A DNA stretch of 64,000 nt from Actinomycetes bacterium (GCA_029782145.1 JAKOVH010000021.1:1-64000), one strand, 5' to 3'. Counted from the first letter of the stretch, positions 16,278 to 25,326 are shown. The notes: a model not told the origin generated them from the letters alone. Program-made: numbers and translations.

Positions 16278-16678
16278 CCGAACTCCAGCCCGGATTGCCG
16301 GCCGGCGAGGCCACCACAAGATCCGCTGACGTCCATGCTGTCCTTCTCGACCTGCCCGATCACCTGCCTGAGCTCATCGCGTTGGTCGACAGGACAGGGA
16401 TCCTCCACTGGTACAACCTGACGACCGAAGCGGCTCTCGGATGGCGATCGACGGAGTGGATCGGCCGAAGTGTCCTTGAGATCGTCCACCCCGAGGACCA
16501 CCAGATGCTGCGCGACCTCGACCCTCTCTCCCGGCGAGCGTCGACACTCCCGCCAGTCATCCGGGTGGCGTCGAGCTATGACGGGTGGACTGCGCTCCAA
16601 CCGATCGTCGCTGCGATCGATACCCTCACTGGGCCGCCACTCCTGCTCGTGAGCGCGCGACGGGCCCAGGCCCCCTGA
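16274..16678 (+). CDS. Stand-alone PAS-domain protein
   Basis: The 134-residue product is essentially one PAS domain: LPELIALVDRTGILHWYNLT, GWRSTEWIGRSVLEIVHPED (the classic G.s..eliG....d.vHPdD pattern) and a C-terminal beta-sheet. No output domain is attached. It starts with ATGA overlap at the TetR stop, so it is made together with the repressor. It may sense a ligand or redox state and modulate TetR, an unusual pairing; this is inference from gene order. Confidence 0.75.
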   Translation: MTELQPGLPAGEATTRSADVHAVLLDLPDHLPELIALVDRTGILHWYNLTTEAALGWRSTEWIGRSVLEIVHPEDHQMLRDLDPLSRRASTLPPVIRVASSYDGWTALQPIVAAIDTLTGPPLLLVSARRAQAP

Positions 16679-16944
16679 CACCTCACGGCATCACTCCGTG
16701 GGTCGGCCAGGGAGACGGTTCAGCGCACCGCTCTGGATGCGCCTACCGCGGGCCCCGATGACGCGTCGCGTATGCATCGGGCATCTGGGCTGACTCCCGT
16801 GCGGCGTCGGACTTGACCGATCCACGCGAGGTCCGGTCTCGAGGGAACCACCTCGCCTGCGACTCGCACACGCTCGTGCCGACGAGGACTGTCGTCGGGA
16901 CGGCCGGGACAGCCACACGCCCGACGGCGAGCCCACTGATGAAG

Positions 16945-18117
16945 TTACTCGCCTTCCTCGAGGTTCTTCAGGGCCGAGCCGATCCGTTCGGCAGCGTCTC
17001 GCTTCGCTCTAAGCCCGATGTCGGTGTAGATATCGGCGGTGATCGCGAGGCTCGCGTGACCGAGAAGCGATGAGATCACCTCGAGAGGTACGCCTTGATC
17101 ATGGAGAAGCGTGGCGGTCGTATGTCGTGACGCGTGGAACCGGCGAGGACCGACTCCGGCCTTGGTGGTGAGCCTCCGCCACCACCGGTAGGCGTTCCAT
17201 TCGTTGACGGGCGTTCCGGTTTGGGTGGTGAATACGAAGCCGTGCTCCTGCCACTCCGCGCCGGCCCGTTCCCGCTCGCCGACTTGGATCCGTTGGCGCG
17301 AGATGAGTGCGTCGTGGACGCGGTCGATCATTGGAAGGACCCGTTCGGCCTTCTTGGTCTTAGGGGTGTCGACATACCACCCCCCGCCCTTGCGGCTCTT
17401 CATCGTCCCTCGGACGGTGATGGTCCGGTGATCGAAGTCCAGGTCGTCCCACCGGAGGGCCAAGACCTCCCCCTTGCGGAGACCCAGTGCGAGCGCGATC
17501 TCGGCCAACGCTGCAAACCGGTCGTCGCGTGCCGTCTCGAGCACCGCCTTGACCTCTTCGAGGGTCAGGGAGTCTGCGAGCTTCGTTGAGGCCACCCTCG
17601 GCGGTTCGGTGAGCGACGCGACGTTGCGTGAGACGTGTCCGAATCGCTCTGCGGTAGTGAGCGCCCGCCGCAGGATGGATCGGGTCAGGCGTCGTGTGCC
17701 GGCGGAGAGGCCGCGCTCGTCCATCGCCCGAAGCATTGAGTGGACGTGGTCGGGGGTCAGTTTCGCGAGTCGGTGACGACCGATGGCTGGGATCACGTAG
17801 GTCTCGAGGACCCAGATGTAGTCGCGTGCTGTGCTCTCCTTTACCGTGCCCGGAAGGACCTCCCGGTACCACCATCGAAGGAAGTCGGTTGTGGTGCGGC
17901 GCTCGTCTGGGAGGACTCGACCCTTTGCCAGGTCGGTCTTGATCGCTGCGATCTTGGTTACGACGTCCTGCTTTCGTTTGGCTCGGACGTATTTGCGTCG
18001 TCGTCGGCCGGTGCCGTCGGGCGGGAGGTCAACGACTCCGACCCAGAGCTCCTTGGTGTCGTCGAAGTAGAGGCTTCCCTCGCCGTGACTTCGGCGGCGG
18101 CTCATGTGGGAGGCCAC
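16945..18117 (-). CDS. int: Tyrosine integrase of the conjugative element
   Basis: This 390-residue recombinase has an N-terminal AP2-like arm-binding region (GEGSLYFDDTKELWVGVVDL), a core-binding domain (about residues 75-165) and a catalytic domain with Arg in LGLRKGEV, Lys in TPKTKKAER, HASRH, LGHASLA and nucleophile Y364 in ITADIY. It catalyses integration and, with the excisionase encoded just upstream, excision at the tRNA-Arg site. GTG 18117 gives this length; ATG 18105 is possible. It is the last gene of the long leftward transfer operon, unusual in being distant from the element end. Confidence 0.9.
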   Translation of the reverse strand: MASHMSRRRSHGEGSLYFDDTKELWVGVVDLPPDGTGRRRRKYVRAKRKQDVVTKIAAIKTDLAKGRVLPDERRTTTDFLRWWYREVLPGTVKESTARDYIWVLETYVIPAIGRHRLAKLTPDHVHSMLRAMDERGLSAGTRRLTRSILRRALTTAERFGHVSRNVASLTEPPRVASTKLADSLTLEEVKAVLETARDDRFAALAEIALALGLRKGEVLALRWDDLDFDHRTITVRGTMKSRKGGGWYVDTPKTKKAERVLPMIDRVHDALISRQRIQVGERERAGAEWQEHGFVFTTQTGTPVNEWNAYRWWRRLTTKAGVGPRRFHASRHTTATLLHDQGVPLEVISSLLGHASLAITADIYTDIGLRAKRDAAERIGSALKNLEEGE

Positions 18118-18141
18118 CGCTTGGGAGAGGAGACGGGGCCG

Positions 18142-18327
18142 TCATGCGGCTTCCGGGTTCTCTCGGCAGCGCTCGACGAACTCCTCGAGCGCTCGGGTGG
18201 TGATGCGACGGCTCGTGCCGATCCTGACTGACTCGAGGGCGCCGCGGGCCAGTAGCTCGTAGAGCTTCGATCGGCTGATCGAGAGCGTCTTGGCTGCTTC
18301 CTCGGGGGTGAGTAGGAGCTTCTGCAC
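18142..18327 (-). CDS. xis: Excisionase-like helix-turn-helix protein
   Basis: The 61-residue protein is a MerR-type winged helix of the HTH_17 family: LLTPEEAAKTLSISRSKLYE then RIGTSRRITTRALEEF. Small proteins of this kind next to an integrase act as recombination directionality factors, bending DNA to favour excision. It lies 24 bases upstream of the integrase start on the same strand. The family also includes plain regulators, so its role is inferred from position. Confidence 0.85.
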   Translation of the reverse strand: MQKLLLTPEEAAKTLSISRSKLYELLARGALESVRIGTSRRITTRALEEFVERCRENPEAA

Positions 18328-18385
18328 CTGGGCCTCCTGGTCGTGTGGTGTCCTTGACGGGTGGCTGCGTCATCGCCAGTGAGGG

Positions 18386-18787
18386 TCACTGGGGGACCTC
18401 GACGATCGCGGTGTCGGTGAGGGCCCAGTGGCGAGGGGTCATTGCCGCCAACTGCGCTTGGAGCGTGTGGATTAGTTGCGGCGCGCCTTCTCCGTCGATG
18501 GTGACGGTGAGGTAGCTGCCCGGGACTCCCGTGAGGCGGTTCCATCGCCCGGCGATCGTGTCGAGGATGATGCACACGGCATCGTCGAGCGCCTGTTCTT
18601 CATCCGTCGTTGCGATCTGGCCGTAGACCAGCGTCAGATGCCGTCTGCCCCATGCGATCTCTTCTGCCTCGGTCGCGACTAGTTCGTCGAGCCGCCGGAT
18701 ACGTTCGCCGACGGGCCATCGGCGTCGGCCGGCGTCGTGGGCCCGGATCTCGTTCAGGGCGAAGGTGAACGGGTCGTGCTCCTGCAT
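18386..18787 (-). CDS. Conserved-looking hypothetical protein of the transfer operon
   Basis: A 133-residue acidic protein beginning MQEHDPFTFALNEIRAHDAG. It has predicted helices in its first 90 residues and a strand-rich end, and no membrane segment or motif that I recognise. It lies between primase and excisionase genes on the same strand. A strong hairpin (18795-18834) separates it from the primase gene, so it may be expressed at a different level. Confidence 0.55.
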   Translation of the reverse strand: MQEHDPFTFALNEIRAHDAGRRRWPVGERIRRLDELVATEAEEIAWGRRHLTLVYGQIATTDEEQALDDAVCIILDTIAGRWNRLTGVPGSYLTVTIDGEGAPQLIHTLQAQLAAMTPRHWALTDTAIVEVPQ

Positions 18788-18794
18788 AGCAAGG

Positions 18795-18834
18795 CTCCGA
18801 TCGCGCTGTCGCTCCACGAGACAGCGCTTCGGAG
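18795..18834. promoter_or_regulatory. Strong intercistronic hairpin
   Basis: CTCCGA (18795-18800) and GCGCTGTC (18803-18810) pair with GACAGCGC (18820-18827) and TCGGAG (18829-18834). The stem is 14 bp with a small bulge and a 9-base loop. It sits just upstream of the 133-residue gene in the leftward operon. It has no T-run, so an RNA-processing, stabilising or attenuating role is more likely than simple termination. Confidence 0.6.
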
Positions 18835-18906
18835 ATATGCGGTGGAGCCGTTGCCGACGATAGCTGCCTGCCCTCGTGAAACGAAAGGGATCGCTTGCTC
18901 TGATCA

Positions 18907-19998
18907 TCAGAGCTCGACTCCGACGTCGAACGCCGGAGGATCGACGGAAGCTCGGTGGGGAGCGCGCAGGACAGCGGGCCACTCAGGTTCGGTGAGTGCC
19001 CAGGCGTTGAGGTCCAGTCCCCCTGGTGGAGCGATGACGGTGATGTGAGAGCCGCGCTCGGAGATGAGGGTGTCGAGGCGGGTTCCCCAGGCGTGGCCTG
19101 CCGGGTCGTCGTCGATGACGGCAATGAGGTCGACTGAGCGGCGGTGGGCGTAGGCGGCGAGCGCGTCCGCCACGCTGGGATCCGGTGCTTGTGCGCCGAG
19201 GATGGCCACCGTCGTGAAGCCGCTTTGCCTGGCGGTGAGGGCGTCTGGGATGCCTTCGCACACGACCAACGGACCCTCGTCGGGCACGGGTCTCTGTGTC
19301 CAGGCGAGGCGAGGGTTCGTGCCCAACTTGGATGCGGGGTTCTCGTACTTGGGTCCGTCTCCGGGGTCGAGGTAGCGGGTCTGCACGTAGGTGATGTCGC
19401 CGGTGGGGGAGAGGGCGGGGAACGTGGCGGCAAGTGCTCGGCCGCTGGGGAGCCCGCCGGGTCGGCGCAACATCTGGCGGCCGGGGTCGGCGCCGATGTG
19501 GTGGGCGTGGAGGGTCTCGTCGGTGAGGCCTCGGTCGTGGAGCCAGGCCCGTACGGGTCGACCGAAGCGTGACCACAGGACGTTCTCGCATGCGGCGACG
19601 TAGCGGCGCACGGCGTCGTCGAGCGGCACGGGGCCCGCCTCTTTGGGGGTGGTGCGGTGTGGTGCTCTGGGGCGGGTGGGTTCGTCGCGACCGATGCCGG
19701 CTCGTTCGGCGAGGTGCGCGATGGCTGCGGCGCGGTCTGTGCGATGTGTGAGCATGATCAGGTCGATGGCGTCGCCGCGGTGGGTGTCGTCGCCGGACCA
19801 GCACCGCCATCGTTCGTGCCCGTGGGCATCGGCGGCGATGGTCACTGAGGGGTGTTGGTCGTGGTGGTCGGGGGCGGGGCAGTGCCAGCGGCGCCGGTGG
19901 CCTTCTCCTTGGGAGCTGGTGTGTTCGTCGAGGAGCGCAGCGAGGTCGGTGCGGTCGAGGATCTCCGCGATGTCCCATCGCTTTGTGCGAGCCGCCAT
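18907..19998 (-). CDS. DnaG-like primase with CHC2 zinc finger and Toprim domain
   Basis: The 363-residue protein has a CHC2-type zinc module (about residues 38-80: HCPAPDHHDQHPSVTI ... RCWSGDDTHRGDAIDLIML), a linker, and a Toprim domain (about 240-330) with the Glu motif in LVVCEGIPDALTA and the acidic IDDDPAG. It should synthesise RNA primers for the transferred or replicating single strand. It follows the VirB4 gene by one base on the same strand. It lacks the C-terminal helicase-interacting part of chromosomal DnaG. Confidence 0.8.
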   Translation of the reverse strand: MAARTKRWDIAEILDRTDLAALLDEHTSSQGEGHRRRWHCPAPDHHDQHPSVTIAADAHGHERWRCWSGDDTHRGDAIDLIMLTHRTDRAAAIAHLAERAGIGRDEPTRPRAPHRTTPKEAGPVPLDDAVRRYVAACENVLWSRFGRPVRAWLHDRGLTDETLHAHHIGADPGRQMLRRPGGLPSGRALAATFPALSPTGDITYVQTRYLDPGDGPKYENPASKLGTNPRLAWTQRPVPDEGPLVVCEGIPDALTARQSGFTTVAILGAQAPDPSVADALAAYAHRRSVDLIAVIDDDPAGHAWGTRLDTLISERGSHITVIAPPGGLDLNAWALTEPEWPAVLRAPHRASVDPPAFDVGVEL

Positions 19999-19999
19999 G

Positions 20000-21331
20000 T
20001 CAGGTGGTCATGGCGGTGTCGGTGTCGAACAGGGCCCGTTCTGTTGGTGACAGGACGTTGTGGACGACCGCTGCTCGTTGCTGGAGCCGCCACAGCGCCC
20101 GGCCCCGTGCCAGTTGGCCAACGAGGCTGGTCTCTCGGGGGTTGAGTCCGAAGAGGTCGGCGGCGGTGGCGAGCTGGTCGGGGGGTTGGCGAAGGAGGAT
20201 GCGGGTCTGGATGTCGGAGAGGAGCCCGGCGGCGATCTTGGCGTCGGCGGTGCCGTCGTCGGCTTGGGCGGTGAGGTCGGAGGGTCGGTGGCAGATCAGC
20301 CAGGTGGAGACGCCGTAAGTGCGGGCCAGCTTGAGGGAGGCCTGGAAGTGGCGGGCGCCGTGGAGCACGGCGGCCCATGCCTCGTCGATGACCTGGATGA
20401 CTCTGCGTTCGCTGTCTCGTTGCAGCACTGCGCTGAGCCAGTGGGTGGCGGCCATGACTACGAGGGGGAGGGCGTCGCGGTCGCCGTAGGCGGCGGAGAG
20501 GTCGACGACGATGCCGGGGCCGTCGGCCCAGTCGAGCGACACGGTGGTGGGTCCGTCGAACATGCCCCGCAGTGATCGGTTGATGAGCTTGTCGAGCGCG
20601 AACACGACCGGTGCCGCGGCGCGGCCGAGTGTCTGGGGGCTGGTGTGGGTGAGCTCGATCAGATCGGCTGGGGGGTGCTGCATGGCGGTGACGACGTCCG
20701 CGAGGGTGAACGATCGACCCGTACGCCCAAGGGTGAGGATCGCCCATCCGAGCAGCGCGTCCTCGGTGGCATCCAGGGGCCGGCCAAGTACGGCGGTGAC
20801 CAAGCCGGCGACGAGGCGCTGTCGGGCCGCCACGTCGCTCGAGTCGTCTCCCGGACGGGCGTCCATCGGGTTGAGGCGGCTCGTACCACCGGGGTGGAGC
20901 TTGACCACCGAGAACCCGAGCACGTCAGCGAGGGTCCGGTACTCACCTTTGGGGTCGATGACCGCGATGAACCGGCGGGCCCCGTAGACGGCGATCGAAC
21001 GCCCCAGGAACGCCTTGATGGTCGAGCTCTTCCCGGAGCCGACCTCGCCGAGCACGATCACGTTCGGGTTGGTGAGCACGGTGGGATAGAGCTCGAACGG
21101 GTCATAGTGGAACGCGGCCATGCCACCGGTGAGAGAGACGCCCATGTAGGGGCCTCGATGTCCGAGTCCGGTGTCGGTGTGGAACGGGTAGACCGAGCGC
21201 AGGTTGGCCATGGTGGAGCGGTGCCAGTCGAGGCTCATCCCGGGAGGTCGAGCCCACCACGGCGGACGCGGATCGGATCGGACGATGTGCCCGTCGCTGG
21301 CGTGCGACCTGCGAGTGCCGGGACTGGTCAT
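20000..21331 (-). CDS. virB4: VirB4/TraC-type ATPase of the type IV secretion apparatus
   Basis: The 443-residue protein carries Walker A GEVGSGKSS near residue 95, FIAVIDPKGEYRTLADVLGF, and Walker B QVIDEAWA, plus an ARTYGVSTWLICHRPSDL motif typical of VirB4/TraC C-terminal domains. It powers assembly of the mating channel and pilin handling at the inner membrane. It starts at ATG 21331, overlapping the upstream stop (ATGA). It is shorter than canonical VirB4 (800 residues) because the N-terminal non-ATPase part is absent; that role may be served by the SCO6880-like partner upstream. Confidence 0.85.
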   Translation of the reverse strand: MTSPGTRRSHASDGHIVRSDPRPPWWARPPGMSLDWHRSTMANLRSVYPFHTDTGLGHRGPYMGVSLTGGMAAFHYDPFELYPTVLTNPNVIVLGEVGSGKSSTIKAFLGRSIAVYGARRFIAVIDPKGEYRTLADVLGFSVVKLHPGGTSRLNPMDARPGDDSSDVAARQRLVAGLVTAVLGRPLDATEDALLGWAILTLGRTGRSFTLADVVTAMQHPPADLIELTHTSPQTLGRAAAPVVFALDKLINRSLRGMFDGPTTVSLDWADGPGIVVDLSAAYGDRDALPLVVMAATHWLSAVLQRDSERRVIQVIDEAWAAVLHGARHFQASLKLARTYGVSTWLICHRPSDLTAQADDGTADAKIAAGLLSDIQTRILLRQPPDQLATAADLFGLNPRETSLVGQLARGRALWRLQQRAAVVHNVLSPTERALFDTDTAMTT

Positions 21332-22815
21332 GTGAGACCTTTCGGTGGTGCGACGTTGCGGCCGAGGGGGAGCGAGGCGACCCAGCCGAGGTGGTGGCGG
21401 GCTTCGAGGGCCCGCAGGTCGATGAGGCATTGCCCGGCGTGCTGCTCGATCGCCGCGCAGGCGTCGTCGAGCGCGTCGAGGTCTGGCGCGCACACGTCGA
21501 CGAGACCGACGAAGCGGAACTCCGGGTGGCCCTGGGTCAGTTCGGTCTCACGGCGGCGCACGTCGTCGATGCGCTTGCGGTCACGCTCGGACACCCGGAA
21601 CCCGCGCCGTTCCTTCATCTCGGCGTCGGCTTCTCGGCTCATCACCTCCCGATCCGCCTGCCGAGCGGCGCGCGACGGCGGCACCGGTTCGGCCACCACG
21701 GTGATGGTGCGGGTCACCTCAGAGCTGGCGAGCAGCGGTTCGAGCCAATCGGCCCCGACAGGGAGCAGCGGCCACGACGCGACCCGGAAGCTGCGATGGA
21801 ACGACCCGTCGACCCGCACCTGTGACCATGCCGGCTCGGTCGCCATCGGACCCCACTCGAGGGTGGCTCGGCCGGCGGCGGCCGCCAGCGACGACGCCAT
21901 CGTGGTCACAGCGGCGTGTCGGGTCGGGTCCGATCGGGTCCGCACAGCCGCCGCAAGCTCCGCGGCACCAAGTGGGGGATCGACGACGACCCCGGCGCCG
22001 GCGAGGCGGCCAGAGAACAGGGCGACCTCGTCGGCGAGCACCTCGAGAGCAGCGTCGAGCGCAGGGGTGGCCCGGCGTCGGCGCACCCGATCCACCGCGA
22101 CGCTGACGCACAGCAGTGTCTCGTGAACCACCGTGTGGCGAGCCTGGGCACCGAGGTGTGAGAGGTAGTCGGCAACCACCGGCTCGGCGGCTCGCGCGTC
22201 GAGGTCGTGCTCGGCCAGGAACCGACGGTGGGCATCGACCCCGACCGGGTGGGCCCACTCCTGCCACACGATTCGGGCGATCGGGCTTCGTTCCCGGGCG
22301 AAGGGGGCCAGCGCTGCTCCCCACCCGGCCAGCATCGAGTCCTGATCGGTGGGTGAGGCCAGAGCGAACCCGTCGACCCGAGCCCGCACCACCGCAGTCA
22401 CCGTCCCCCCGGTCCGGTCGTGGATGACGCCGATCCCGGTCGAGCCCGCTCCGCTGGTCGTCGGGATCTCCAGGAGCTCGAGACCGGCAAGCTGCGCCGG
22501 CACCGCGCCGTTAACGAGGTCGGATGTGGCGGTGAGCGGGGTCCGGACCCACTGGGCTCGGCCTTGACGGCGCCCCCACCACAGCCGCAGCCCGGGGCTG
22601 GCGACCTCGTTGAGAGCCAGACCCCGGTGTCGCCCGAACGCCACCACCGCACCCAGGGCAGGGCCCGCCAGGGCCACGATCGCCGGTGCCGAGGTCTGCA
22701 GCGTGAGCGTCATCACCAGGACTCCGGCGATGAGGGGCACGACCTGGCGGCCCGCCAAGCCCAACAGCACACCGGGCCGGGAAGCGTCACCGAACCGGTA
22801 GCTCCGAGCGCTCAC
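21328..22815 (-). CDS. SCO6880-like membrane protein of actinobacterial type IV secretion
   Basis: The 495-residue product starts with YRFGDASRPGVLLGLAGRQV and two membrane helices (about residues 20-75), the signature of the SCO6880 family found in actinobacterial conjugation loci, which pairs with a VirB4 ATPase. The cytoplasmic 400 residues resemble the N-terminal part of VirB4. Together with the following short VirB4 it may reconstitute a split VirB4. It overlaps both neighbours by four bases. Confidence 0.8.
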   Translation of the reverse strand: MSARSYRFGDASRPGVLLGLAGRQVVPLIAGVLVMTLTLQTSAPAIVALAGPALGAVVAFGRHRGLALNEVASPGLRLWWGRRQGRAQWVRTPLTATSDLVNGAVPAQLAGLELLEIPTTSGAGSTGIGVIHDRTGGTVTAVVRARVDGFALASPTDQDSMLAGWGAALAPFARERSPIARIVWQEWAHPVGVDAHRRFLAEHDLDARAAEPVVADYLSHLGAQARHTVVHETLLCVSVAVDRVRRRRATPALDAALEVLADEVALFSGRLAGAGVVVDPPLGAAELAAAVRTRSDPTRHAAVTTMASSLAAAAGRATLEWGPMATEPAWSQVRVDGSFHRSFRVASWPLLPVGADWLEPLLASSEVTRTITVVAEPVPPSRAARQADREVMSREADAEMKERRGFRVSERDRKRIDDVRRRETELTQGHPEFRFVGLVDVCAPDLDALDDACAAIEQHAGQCLIDLRALEARHHLGWVASLPLGRNVAPPKGLT

Positions 22816-24149
22816 GAGTCCTCACCCTCGGGAACCGGGGTGGTTGCCGGTGCCTCCGACGGCCTCGACCCATCCTCAGCAGACGCCTGCGTGGACGGCA
22901 CCTCGTCCGACCCACGAGCCGACGGATGGCGGGCGACAGCCTGGTCGAGCGTCGCGTCGGCCGCCCCACCAACCCGCTCGCCGGCGGAGAGCACCGACTC
23001 GCCGACCTGGCGGGCAGCCATCACCGGGCCCGCCACCGCCGCAGCCCCCGAGGCGCCCGCCGCCGACGGACTAGCCGATCCGGCACCCCCCGCCGCACCG
23101 ACCTCGCCCCCGGCGAGTCGAGCATCGGCACCGCCGCCACCCGGGGACGAGCTGGTGGCATCCCCATCCGGGATTGGGTTGGACGCCATCTTGGCGATCC
23201 CGCCACCGAGGCTGCGGGCGCTGTTGGCCGCGTACATGCCGGTCATCGCGCCCCGACCCCACCCCGATGCCACCCCGGCCCCGACGACAGCGCCCTCGAC
23301 GGTGGGCATCAGCTTGTAGAGCACCATCGGGGTGAACGACGCGACGGCGAAGCACACGATGCCAGCGAAGAGCACCCCGAGCGACGCCGCCCCGTCTCGC
23401 ACCGAGTCACCGGTCGCCGTGAGATCGGTGGCGTTCGCCATCAGCTTCACCGCCAACGCGAGGGTGGCCACGATGGCGAGCTTCGACACCACCAGAGCTA
23501 CGGCGAGGTGCACGATCTTGCGGGCCGAGTCACGGAACATCGGCAGCACCGACGACGCGAACACCAGCGGCGCCAACAGCGCGGTCACGTAGATCAACGC
23601 GTTGCGCATCGCCAGGGCGACGGCGAGGCCGAGCAACGCCAGATACAAAAGCAGCATCGTCAGCACCGCCAGGAACCCCATGTCGAGCATCGACGACGCG
23701 GTCATCACCGAGATCACGCCCTCGAGGAGCCGTTGCAGGTCCGGTCGCACCGTCGCCCAGATCCCGGCCGAGGCCTGGTCGACCACGCCCAGGAGCAGAT
23801 CGATCACCGTGATCGAAAGCCCGGTGGCCACGATGCTCCAGGCGCCCTGCTTGAACGCGTCCACGATCTGCTCGGGCCGCCCCGCGAGGGCGGCTTGGAT
23901 GGCAGAGGCGAGCATCAACCCCACCACCACCGCCAACGCCAACCCGGAGATCGGGGCCATCAGCTCGGTGGTGAACCACGCCTCGGTGAGCCGAGGCGTG
24001 GTGGCAGTGTCGAGCGTGGTCCAGATCCACTCGATCAGCACCGCCAACCCCCGAGCCATCCACCCGACGATCCCGTCGAAGATCGACGACGACGCGGAGT
24101 CGACCATCCACCCGAACAGCTCGCCGATCCCTGGGAGCTGCGGGATCAC
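22812..24149 (-). CDS. VirB6/TrbL-like polytopic membrane protein
   Basis: The 445-residue protein has about six to eight hydrophobic helices between residues 35 and 310, including LALAVVVGLMLASAIQAALA and FLAVLTMLLLYLALLGLAVA, then a 120-residue Ala/Gly/Pro/Ser-rich disordered tail. This is the architecture of TrbL/VirB6 inner-membrane channel proteins. GTG 24149 is the start, overlapping the upstream stop. It sits where VirB6 is expected, between the lipoprotein and the SCO6880-like protein. Confidence 0.75.
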   Translation of the reverse strand: MIPQLPGIGELFGWMVDSASSSIFDGIVGWMARGLAVLIEWIWTTLDTATTPRLTEAWFTTELMAPISGLALAVVVGLMLASAIQAALAGRPEQIVDAFKQGAWSIVATGLSITVIDLLLGVVDQASAGIWATVRPDLQRLLEGVISVMTASSMLDMGFLAVLTMLLLYLALLGLAVALAMRNALIYVTALLAPLVFASSVLPMFRDSARKIVHLAVALVVSKLAIVATLALAVKLMANATDLTATGDSVRDGAASLGVLFAGIVCFAVASFTPMVLYKLMPTVEGAVVGAGVASGWGRGAMTGMYAANSARSLGGGIAKMASNPIPDGDATSSSPGGGGADARLAGGEVGAAGGAGSASPSAAGASGAAAVAGPVMAARQVGESVLSAGERVGGAADATLDQAVARHPSARGSDEVPSTQASAEDGSRPSEAPATTPVPEGEDS

Positions 24150-24850
24150 GCGCCCACCCCCACATGGGACCAGGAGGCGACCTGGTCGAGGTCGGCGACC
24201 GAGGCCAGGTCGGTGTCGTTGAGCGCAACTGGCGAGGGGCCGGGTTCGTCGGTCCACCCAGCGACCTTCCAGTCGCCACGCTCCACCTCGAGCGTCAGCG
24301 TCGAGGTGCGCCACACCTGACGGGCCACCGACCCGCCGTCGATGCCGACGACCAGCACCGACCACACCCGTACCCGGGCGGTGGTGGCGGAGTCCATGGT
24401 CGAGGTGACCGTCAGCGGGAACTCGTGCCACACCAACTCGGCCGGGGCGACGGCTCGATTGTCAGTACCGACGGTGAGCCCGGCGAGCTGGTCGTTCACC
24501 GTGCTCACCAGGTCTGGTCCGAACGATGAGGTCGCCATGGTGAGAATCGCGTCGCGTCGAGTCAGCGGACCAGCGGTCGCGATCACCGACGTCGAACGCA
24601 CGAACGCAGCCGCGGCCGCCTCGGCGCCGGACTGGTCGAGCGACCATCCCACCGGGATGCCGTGCTCGGTCCGGGTCGGACCGATCGATCTCGCCGTGTC
24701 GACACCGGACGCCGCAGTAGCTGCGACCTCGTCGGCGACGGGACGGCTCGCCGGCGCCGGGTCGCTGGGGTTGGCGCAGGCGGCGAACCCGACGACCAGA
24801 ACAACAGCAGCGACGACCGCGAGGATCCGAAGGCGACGAGTGGTGCTCAT
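24146..24850 (-). CDS. Secreted lipoprotein of the transfer apparatus
   Basis: The 234-residue product has a lipoprotein signal peptide (RILAVVAAVVLVVGFAACAN, lipobox FAAC at residues 22-25). The remaining domain includes helices and a beta-sheet end (VRVWSVLVVGIDGGS, TLTLEVERGDWKVAGW) reminiscent of NTF2/VirB8-like folds in Gram-positive transfer systems. It probably forms part of the extracytoplasmic channel. The family assignment is tentative. Confidence 0.65.
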   Translation of the reverse strand: MSTTRRLRILAVVAAVVLVVGFAACANPSDPAPASRPVADEVAATAASGVDTARSIGPTRTEHGIPVGWSLDQSGAEAAAAAFVRSTSVIATAGPLTRRDAILTMATSSFGPDLVSTVNDQLAGLTVGTDNRAVAPAELVWHEFPLTVTSTMDSATTARVRVWSVLVVGIDGGSVARQVWRTSTLTLEVERGDWKVAGWTDEPGPSPVALNDTDLASVADLDQVASWSHVGVGA

Positions 24851-25194
24851 GTCGCGTTGTAGACCTGCGTCGCGAACGTGTGGGCCAAACCCGCCAACGC
24901 GGCGGCGCCCACTCCGCCGAGCACCCACTTGCGTCCCGCCGAGGCGGCCCCGTAGTTGTTGCCGAAGTGCCCGACCCCCACCGCGATCCCCCCACCGAGG
25001 ATCCCCGCGACCGCCGCGGCCAGCGCACCCCACTTCAGCCACCCCAGCAGCGAGGTCACCAGACCCGCGCCGGGCATCGACGCGTCAGGAGCGGGGTCCG
25101 GGACCTGCGCCGCCGCGATCGAGGCCGTCACCACCACCACCGTCGTTGCCGTCGTGACGACAGCGGCGACGACACGCCGCACACCGTGTCTCAT
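24847..25194 (-). CDS. VirB2/TrbC-like pilin subunit
   Basis: The 115-residue product has a signal peptide (VVAAVVTTATTVVVVTASIA, cleavage about AAAQV) followed by two hydrophobic segments (LKWGALAAAVAGILGGGIAV and VLGGVGAAALAGLAHTF) separated by a short polar loop with RK. This is the pattern of VirB2/TrbC pilins. It is the first gene of the leftward transfer operon. ATG 25194 has GGAGG about eight bases upstream. Confidence 0.65.
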   Translation of the reverse strand: MRHGVRRVVAAVVTTATTVVVVTASIAAAQVPDPAPDASMPGAGLVTSLLGWLKWGALAAAVAGILGGGIAVGVGHFGNNYGAASAGRKWVLGGVGAAALAGLAHTFATQVYNAT

Positions 25195-25326
25195 CGAGTC
25201 TCCCTCCGCTCCGGGCACACCCCGTCGGCGTGCTCAGTCCTCCCCCCCAACCCACCCCCACCCGTCGGTGCCGTCGCGCTATCCGCCCGCGGTGGTGCGC
25301 GACGAGCCCCGCCCCCGGCGGTGGGC

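Noticed and set aside
16680..16944. Attachment site next to the second integrase
   Set aside because: No tRNA-like or 46-bp repeat sequence is found here; the CGGGAC pairs near 16890 have a 9-bp period unlike the 12-bp arm sites.
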